This document shows positions 56,500-64,000 of a stretch of DNA of 64,000 nucleotides, one piece after another. The notes under the pieces were generated by a model. That model was not told the origin of the DNA and searched no databases. It was given only the letters and a program-made list of their open reading frames with translations. A program made the translations under genes and the position numbers. The first letter of the stretch is position 1. The number at the start of each line of letters is the position of its first letter. The stretch is taken from positions 62,001 through 126,000 of the forward strand of contig JARWMV010000250.1 in assembly GCA_030998015.1 (NCBI GenBank), written 5' to 3'. Origin of the DNA: Ceratorhiza oryzae-sativae (Eukaryota > Basidiomycota > Agaricomycetes > Cantharellales > Ceratobasidiaceae).

Positions 56500-59418
56500 A
56501 GGCTGTTGTAATCAGATAAACACATATATCTATATCGTCCAAAATCCAAATCGCCTGCCTAAAACTCCATTTCACCAACCCGTGCTGCGATTTCTGCTGC
56601 AGACTCTTTGCCCTCGGTTGAAGGCAACCCACCCAGAATCTCCAGCACCCTCTGGAACATTGCGTTGGATGCAAAATTTCAGATGCTGGCTGAGAATGTT
56701 TGCCGAAGTGGTCATCTAGAGCCGGATTGACAACTTTGGGAAGATCAGTTGTAGGCCCCTCTGCCGCAAGACCAGTGTGGCACCAGCAGTTTGCAATTGC
56801 AGACTCCTCGACTTTGTTCCAAGCCGTCAAGACCAGCTGCATAGCCTCGAGTTGGTTAATAGAATAGATATTCTGGGCGCCATCAGTGTCGTGCTGAATA
56901 GATAGACAAACAAACCCATTACGATAGTGGGACTTGAAGCAGCGAATGATCCTGGCATCCATTGGTTGGATCCAAGAGGTCAGGTTTGGTGCCAAATGTT
57001 CGGCACAAACATTGGGGTTAGAGCGATGGTTCATGGCGATGTGAGGGTGCATTGTCAACCAGTAAAAGAACATGGCGCCCCTGCCCTTTCATGTCCTTGT
57101 TAAAATCCGATGGGAATCTTAGGTAGAAGACTGTGTTATTAATGCTGTCAAAAAATGATCAAATTCGCCCCTTGTCCATATCGACTGTACCATCCAAGCA
57201 GTAGTGTTCCAGAAGTAATAATAGCCAAGATCAGCTGCCTGAGATCGCCTGAAGCAGCGTGGACGACGAGGGTGGCTGATGATAAGTGGTTCACGCTTCT
57301 CTGAGCCATCCATATTTGCACACAATAGATAGGTGAGACGTGAATGGTCGCCTTTGACTCCAGACATCTGCTGAGTAGCAATTCCGCAGTCAGGAGGGAG
57401 ACGAAAGAACAGGCCAGTCTTGTTGGCATTGAAGATGTTGTGAGGGTGGAACTGCCAAATAATACAGATGACACGAGGGATTTCGACCTCAAGCTGATCA
57501 GTGGGAGCTGGTGCTGCCTTGCCATGGAAAATGTAGACCCACAGACCAAAGCGAGCTTTCAGATGGCCAAGCCACCCATTAGAGAATGAGAGCCTGCTCG
57601 ATTCAGGCACAGCAAGTAGGTGACAAAAGCCGCAAGGCTTCTCGCAAATAATAGCCCCATTCAAGCAATATTGTTAGCTTGTTTCTGTAGGACCCACTCC
57701 ATCAAAAAAGCTTCAATCTCAGGTAACCGCATTCAGGGAGTTCGCTTGTAGTGCACATGAGTGGGGTGGGCAGCAACGTATGCACGGATGAGCTCCTCAT
57801 CCCTAAGATAGGCAGAATGGGTGGACTGGGAAAGTGTTGGAAAGCCCACAGTACGTAGCTGCTGCGCAGTCTCTTGCTGGTCAATTCTGACTTTTTTTTT
57901 TTTTAAATCATGTATATTATAGTCGTTTCAAGGCCAGGCCTTATGGTGCGACTTTCTAGCTACAGTAAAAGTACGGTACAAGAAAAGAGAGAGATGACGG
58001 GGACTCCTGCCACTAGACGACAAACTATACTACGCTGGTGCATGCTAGACTAGAGTACTGTGTGCTATAACTACGGTGCGTGCGGGAGAGGGAACTACAA
58101 ATTAACGTAAGTAAGTGGAGAGACGACGTGTGCGCCGGACATATTCCAGGAGTGCATTAAGACCAGAACGAGAAGAAAAAAGATACGAAAGCGAGAGGTA
58201 CTGCCCCCCTTTAGTGGTCATGACGTGCTGCCGAATAGCCATATATTTTGGACAATGCAGGACGAAGTGCGAGACCAATTCCTTAGCTTCGCCGCAGGCC
58301 TCCCAAGCAGGCGAATCGACGAGGTGGAGGACGTGGAGGTGTTTCTGAAGTTGAACGTGTCCGGTTAGTAGACGGAAGAGGAGTGTGGATTGCCCCCTGT
58401 TTAGATGTGCGGTGTTCTTTATGAAGAGGCTTGGATCGACTGCGGGGTACCTCCCTAGCAGCTTGACTCCTGCCGGCGACCATGTCCAGTTTTTGAGGGC
58501 ATATGCTCGGTTCTCTTCCTTGGTTCGAGCTTTAACTAGGTGTCTTGTGATGATTCTACAGTATCGAGCTAGGCCAGGAGGGATGAGATTGTGGGCATAT
58601 TGCTCGCCATTCGCTGCTAGTTTTGCTTCCTTATCTGCCAGAACACTGCCTACGTTGCCTCGGTGCGACGGGCACCATTTGAGACTGAGCCTGGTACAGT
58701 CTGAACGGTCCATGATGGTTGCCAGAAGTTTTCGTATTGGCTTCAAGAGGTTTTTAGGTCCGCCAGTAGCAAGGCCTTCTATACAAGAGATCGCGAGTTG
58801 GGAGTCCGAGTAGACAGTTGCTTCCTCGATATACCTGAGTCTGTGTATCGCATAGAGTGCTAGCCAGATGCCTGCCAGTTCGGCTTCTAGTACTGTAGCC
58901 TGATCCTGATCGCCTAGTCTGACTCCCGACCACGCCCTGCTACGTTCATCTATTCGCACAATCGCTCCCGCGCCCACACCCAACTTCCCTCTCAAGCCAT
59001 CCGCGTACGCTTTAGTCCTGGCGTGATCGGCCCTGGCCTCCCAGAGCGCATCTGCGGCACTGGGGAAGAGGTGTCTAAGTACGGTGAGTGGTGTAGTTGC
59101 TTCGTCCTTAAATGTCCATTGCTCTAGTTCGCAAGGGTAATTGCTGACGTATCTAAGGAGGTGGTGTAACAGGGACAGGTGGTGCTTCTGGCCAATTCTG
59201 AGAATGTGTGTGATATCTTTCTGTAGTGGGTGACTGTCTGGTGTTGTGGCAAGGCGAATGGATTCTGACTTGTGCTCGTGGTAGTAGTCAATGATCTGGA
59301 TCTTGTCACCAAACGAGAGCTGAATCCGCTTGGGAACAAGGATGTGTTTGCTGGCCAGAAAGGAGACTTGGTTGAGCTTCCTGAGCTGCGAAGCATGCGA
59401 AGTGCCTCCCTGGTGCAC
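56500..59418 (-). pseudogene. pogo/Tigger-like (DDE-1, CENP-B HTH) transposase, disrupted
   Basis: The N-terminal DNA-binding part (KRIQLSFGDKIQIIDYYHEH) lies at about 59330-59200 and continues, after a LINE insertion, at 57878 (QETAQQLRTVGFPTLSQST, then RLPEIEAFLMEWVLQKQ). The catalytic part has FNANKTGLFFRLPPDCG where related transposases have FNADETGLFYRLPPDRG, so the first catalytic Asp and its neighbouring Glu are Asn and Lys. LTYLLCANMDGSEK and a PNLTSWIQPMDARII block follow. TGA stops lie at 57733-57735 and 57661-57663. All these changes fit CpG to TpG/CpA. I could not find the terminal inverted repeats. Boundaries are approximate. Confidence 0.8.
57891..59189 (-). mobile_element. 5'-truncated LINE fragment (RNase H and Cys-His end of ORF2) inserted in the pogo transposase
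   Basis: The insert ends, on the minus strand, in a 13-base poly(A) (57892-57904). It is flanked by a 12-bp near-identical duplication: GGTCAATTCTGA at 57879-57890 and GGCCAATTCTGA at 59190-59201, as target-primed reverse transcription produces. The coding part (to 58102) has RNase H motifs AYADGLRG, ATVLEAELAGIW, VYSDSQLAIS and CPSHRGN...ADKEAK. A Cys/His-type end (CGEAKELVSHFVLHCPKY) resembles fungal Tad-like or I-like LINE ORF2. The RT and endonuclease are missing. The RNase H frame is in phase with the transposase frame at the junction, giving a 438-codon chimeric ORF. Confidence 0.85.
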
Positions 59419-59419
59419 T

Positions 59420-62196
59420 TGGTGCTTGTAGGTCTGTGCGAAAAAGTGAGTTACATGTACGGATATTTAACTCCAATGCTATTTACCTGAAAGGGACCGC
59501 CGTTGAACAATGTGGGAGACGTTATGTCCATAGTGAACGCGATTAAGGAGATGAACGAGTGTGCAAGGTGGGATGTTGTAAGAAGGGAGAGCTTGATGTC
59601 GAAACAGACATTTCTCACTGCGCATATATACTAAAATCTGACTTTTCACCTTCGGTTCACAGCAAGTATTATAGAAATGAACAAAATGGCCATGAAATCC
59701 ACTATTACGTGTGCATTTATTGTGGCACACGCATTTATTGCGCATACAGATTAGGAGGTAACTTGTGGTTGACACAGGGCAGATAACGAATACAGGCGCC
59801 AACACGAGACGGGAGTGACATTATTTGAAATTTGAACGGTGGCCGAACCAGCAGTTTCTGTCAACTTATCGTGGGGTGAGAGATCGGCTTTGCGAGTTTC
59901 GACTATATCGCTTGTATCTACTGGAGAACAGCATTATGCGCAGCCGATGTCCCTGCGCCTGTGGTTCACATACACCCTTTGCTGTGGTGAGCTCTTACTT
60001 ATATTTTTGTACTCAGTTTATGAACCGATATACATCTTCGGAGGACGAGGACCTCGAAGATTGGAGCGCATTGTCGGTTTGTGTCAAATTCCATTATACA
60101 AATTAGAAAATGGGCGACTGATGCTTTGGATTCGTCACAGCCCGTCTGAACAGACGCGGTCGCAGGGAGGGTATGGAGATGTCACTTTCCCAGTCCTGTC
60201 ACATAGCCGGTACTGAGCCACACCTGTGCTTACCTGGATATTCTGCAATGTCCTAAGACGTCTCCTAACACATGCGTAATGAGCGCTTTGCCGCTCCATA
60301 GCCAGATGCGCCAGGCTCGAGTGATTGTTTTATCATATTGTATACACCGTTTTCGCCGACTGAGACCAAGGAGAGGAAAGCTGGAGTATAAGCGACGGAG
60401 CCCCTAGCCGAAGAGACATCGATTGACAAAAGACTTGACAACCCTTGGCGATAATACGCACAAGAACATACGTTGCGTTTGCCAAGTCTTTCGCTCAAAT
60501 CAATGTCCCAAAGGCCAGGGGCCCGGTCCAGGAAAACGGCTGGTAACCAACGCGATCATACGCAATGAGCACCTATAGCCGGTAACGCCAACGGAGCGTG
60601 CGTTGTTAGCCTCGCCTCTCAACCTCTGGCCAGGCTTCGGAAAAGAGGGTCGTTGGCATAACAAGCTTGGCATCGTTCACATTGGGGGGGAGAACGGAAA
60701 TGGAGAAAAAATGGGAGATCGCGGAACGTGGCGCCCGAGGATTGCCACTGAAAAGATGTTTTTGTCAAATATTCGAGACGGTGTCGTCGCGTTAGGAGTT
60801 GCTGCTGGTGTCAAGGGTGTTGTTGAGTGGCGAACACGAAAAAAGGCGGTGGTGGTGGTAGGAGACCGATGTTGATCGCTAACCTGGGCTAGCACTCATA
60901 TAAGGGATCAAAGCCCTGAGTGTCACATGACACCGGCCTCCGGATCACCGCGGAACCGAGCCAAAGCTTCAGGGATTTAACTCAACTCAAATTCCGCCGT
61001 CTCGCCCCTTCGCGCTCACTAACACGACCTCCAATCGTTAGGTGATCTGAATGGAACGTGCGTTTATGGTGATACCAAGTAGAGAAAACGTGTGTGGCGT
61101 ACGAGTGGGAACTTGACTCGAATGATATGGCGAATGTTCAGCGCGCAACATGTAGCTTTGATTCGGTGCTTGATGAGGAACCGCGCTTGTCATTTGATCT
61201 GACTCGCATCATGCCATCAACTATAGCTACGATCTTCACGACCAACAAATTCATGTATTATATATGCGCATGCGCTCCTTGCCGTTAGACTATCGTGACA
61301 CAGCCCCCCCTCACCTATGATAAGGTAGATCGACTTATTCTCCATTCGCCCTTGAGCTTATATTTTTGACACACGTGGCAGCGCATATTTCTTGCCAAAT
61401 GACCGAACCACAACATGACCCGTCTGTCGGGACAAAAGTTAGATGACTACACAAAAAATCCGAGCATTCATGCCAAGACTGTGACATTCATGTTGAAGCG
61501 AGATGAACTGGATGGACTTCAGTATAAAATAGCACGGCTTATGCTACCAATTGATCTGTTAAACTATGTAATGTGAGTGAGAGATTTAACGTGTCGCAGA
61601 GGATTGAGCGACAGTATATTCATTTATATATGCGGTACAACAGATAAAGCGGAACAGAGAGAGGGAGATACATCGCTGTGAAAGCAACGATACATAGGGT
61701 ACGATTCACATATAAGATAAAACGGAACTTACGATAGAAAATGGTGAGAATAACATTCGTTCAACAGTTGATCTGGCACCCAGGATTCGACCGCCGAGTT
61801 GAAATGGCTAAGCATCAACTTGGCGAATGAGGCAATAAGTCAGACTTGAGTGCACCCGTAGCAGAAGAAGATTTACGAGTAGGATTTATTACACTGGGAT
61901 GAACGAGTGGGTATACATTTTACAGTGACAGAGTGAGAAGGGGGAAGGAGCAAGTCATGTATGATACACCCAATGGGACACCTAACCACATATGGCAACC
62001 TCTCAATTCCTCAAGTGGGCCGCAAGCGAGATATATTTCTCACAAGCAAACCTGAACGAACCGCGTAAATCTTATGGGAGTCAATACAACCTGCACCAAT
62101 TTCCAACAAGAGAGTTATGTTATTCGATGGGACGAGATTGAGCATAAACTCCATCGCTACATGAACGATAAAATCGGTTGGTTCAAAAATTAGAAA
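59420..62196. other. Region without a supportable gene
   Basis: Many short open stretches on both strands (longest 125 codons at 59839-60216) have no motif, no convincing introns and no repeat structure that I can see. The CpG content is not obviously depleted. Confidence 0.35.
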
Positions 62197-62490
62197 CTAA
62201 CCTGCCACGATTAATTGAACCCGCATTCCTGACCTTTCGTCTTCCTGACGCTCGTATTCCTGTTCGGTTTCCTCCAATAAGCTACGCTTTTTGAACGACG
62301 GGAATGACTTCTCCCGTTCTCCCATAGAAGTATTGAACACAGATTTGAGCACGATTGCCAGGGCTTGGCCTGAGAACCAGAACATGTCAAAAGATGGAAT
62401 CGAATCTAAAAGTGGCGTTACCTGAGCCTCATAATGATCATAAAATACGTACTCTTGGCTGAGATCATAAAGTTCTGTAGCTGTACATAG
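62197..62490 (-). CDS. Exon-like open stretch, unknown product
   Basis: About 97 codons are open on the minus strand and end at a stop at 62197. The translated part (ELYDLSQEYVFYDHYEAQ near the start, then FWFSGQALAIVLK, then a charged tail) has normal-looking composition for a protein. I recognise no family. A neighbouring frame is also open upstream (GERLFTDPKTIYVQLQNF), so a splice site or a frameshift lies near 62430. It may be a fragment of a host gene. Confidence 0.3.
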   Translation of the reverse strand, partial: LCTATELYDLSQEYVFYDHYEAQVTPLLDSIPSFDMFWFSGQALAIVLKSVFNTSMGEREKSFPSFKKRSLLEETEQEYERQEDERSGMRVQLIVAG

Positions 62491-62788
62491 ATGGTCTTAG
62501 GATCTGTGAACAATCGTTCACCTGCCTTGCGCACCTGAGGTACTGCTGGTCTTACGCAACATTCTATACCGCCTTGGTACAAGGAGCCGAACGGCAAAAT
62601 AAGAAGTAAAATGATCGATCAAATCTACGAATGATGTCTGTTAAGACTTATGCGATTAGGTAACGGCAGACCGTATCGCCACTGAATAATATGACGCTTC
62701 AAAGCGCTTAGTAAGAGTAAGATTTACGAGTGAATGCGGAGGAATTAGAGCGATGGTGTACAAGCGACAGAGTACAGGCGGATTCATG

Positions 62789-63401
62789 CTAATTGTACAT
62801 GTAATTAGAAAACGTACAAGGTGGGAGATGAACGTATAAGTGTAATAGAGAGCAGATGGATACAGGAGGAACGGGAGAGACAGAGAAAGAAACACGCACT
62901 GATTGCATGCAACAACGAAGCGCCGATCCCATCAGCAACGCCATATCAACGAACATCAGATCGAAGCGATCGGTGCTTCGTGGCGATTCGGGTGCCCTCA
63001 ATCAATGTCTCAACAATGCCAATGTGAGACAACCCTGGGCGTAATCATTAAGCTCACCTTCGAGATCGTCTGAGGGTCGTATGACAGCGTCAGGACGCCC
63101 AATGGTACCGATGATCACGACCAGCCGTCCATTCCACCCACCAGGGCCTACGGTGTCGAGGCAATGCTAGCATGAGCGTGGTCTTGTTTCGAAGCACGAA
63201 CAAGACAGGGTCGCTGATCTCGTTGAAGTTGATAGGCCACATCTTCGTCGAGGAGTAAACGAAGCCGCCTTTCCACTTCTCAGGCCTAATTTGATAGGCA
63301 ACAAGCACTACTGTGTGTGAAACATGAGAGAACAGCGTGGGGAGAGCATAACTACGACAAGACACAGCACAGAAGACACGACATACGGGGATTTTTGTCA
63401 T
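62789..63401 (-). CDS. Possible multi-exon or decayed gene, unknown product
   Basis: Minus-strand open stretches at 63401-63090 (VAYQIRPEKWKGGFVYSS, then WPINFNEISDPVLFVLRNK) and 63001-62789 have a protein-like composition. A possible GTGAGC donor lies near 63058. I can assign no domain and the gene model is not settled. Confidence 0.22.
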
Positions 63402-63643
63402 TTAATTCGGCTATCGCGGCGGCGACGGCGGCAATACTCAGAATGCTCGGTCGCAATACTGGGAGGCTACTAATAATCCTCGATGAGCCGCATTCACGTT
63501 TCACTAGCTATGTACTACTCTATCATATACCCTTGGACGCGTCTACTGCCCACTAGTATCGGTCCATCCACTGAATGTAGAAGCCCGCTTGGCTACCTGC
63601 GCAAGGCTAAAGAGAGATAGGACATTCAATGGGACAAGCGACA

Positions 63644-63673
63644 TTTATTTTTATTTTTATTTTTATTTTTATT
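63644..63673. repeat. (TTTTTA)n microsatellite
   Basis: About five tandem copies of a TTTTTA-like unit. The rest of 63402-64000 shows only short open stretches. Confidence 0.85.
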
Positions 63674-64000
63674 ACAAAACTTGTGCGAGCACGGTCCGTC
63701 GTCTGAGAAGGTATACTATTGTGTGAAGGCTGGGGTGGTATCGCGGATGGTGGAGGTTCTCACACAGGGAGCTCAACTACGAAGGTTGAAAACTAAGGAA
63801 AGAAATTTTCACAGGGGGGACGCATAATATCGGATGTGAGTACACATATACAAACACACCGCATACATACACTGATATGATTGTAAATTCAACAGAGGTA
63901 ACTTGTGGACGCTGGACGCCGAGCTCACGTGACTCCCTATCAGAGGCAAATGATCACCCGATTCTTCAAGTGATGTCATATGTAGAATATATATATATCC

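Noticed and set aside
61790..61860. Second tRNA-like sequence (GGATTCGACC near 61791)
   Set aside because: The reversed box B lacks one base, and no matching acceptor stem or box A could be paired.

Overview
This is a transposon-rich window from a filamentous fungus, most likely a basidiomycete (Agaricomycetes). The evidence is short 41-68 nt GT-AG introns, Ty3/gypsy chromoviruses, an Hst3/4-type sirtuin, a many-intron SNF2-like gene, pogo/Tigger and hAT DNA transposons, and a Penelope-like retroelement beside telomere-like repeats. About two thirds of the window is mobile DNA, much of it nested. I use three family names: A is a chromovirus whose LTR is built from CACGTG-bearing tandem units, B is a gypsy element with a collagen-like Gag, and C is a chromovirus seen only by its 3' end.

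Layout. 1-1416: 3' end of a family C chromovirus (integrase, chromodomain, LTR). 1417-1890: fragment of a family B LTR. 1891-8401: decayed family A copy (A1), interrupted by a 1.44 kb hAT-type element with an 8-bp target duplication and by a foreign solo LTR with a 5-bp duplication. 8402-18947: a second family A copy (A2) with both LTRs. Between the end of pol and the polypurine tract, A2 carries about 3.6 kb of unexpected cargo: an unknown 284-aa ORF, a two-exon gene on the minus strand, and a two-exon plus-strand gene for a rolling-circle Rep like that of CRESS-DNA replicons (HUH endonuclease plus superfamily 3-type helicase). A shared intergenic region rich in CACGTG/CATGTG boxes lies between the last two. 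18953-31786: host-like genes, namely a sirtuin (minus), an uncharacterised fungal family (plus) and a 13-exon SNF2-like gene (plus), with an 0.8 kb foldback repeat among them. 32900-37700: a Penelope-like reverse transcriptase (minus) flanked by TAACC/TTAGG minisatellites and an exact 88-bp satellite. 37873-38450: a truncated unknown pseudogene. 38451-53915: two family B copies head to head. 53916-54697: a lone family A LTR. 54703-64000: mostly unassigned DNA with a pogo-like transposase broken by a LINE fragment.

Two themes link the regions. First, premature stops and lost catalytic residues are mostly of the kind CGA to TGA or CpG to CpA, in the A1 copy, the Penelope element, the pogo transposase, the pseudogene cut by a family B LTR and even the SNF2-like gene. 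This suggests CpG-directed C-to-T mutation of methylated repeats (a RIP-like or deamination process). Second, the sequence GATCA lies just outside the 3' LTR of A2 and, in inverted form, just outside the lone family A LTR 35.7 kb away. This suggests that one original insertion site was split by recombination between LTRs, moving or inverting the interval between them.

Gene models with introns were built by eye from frame and splice signals; product assignments rest on motifs I can read, not on database searches.
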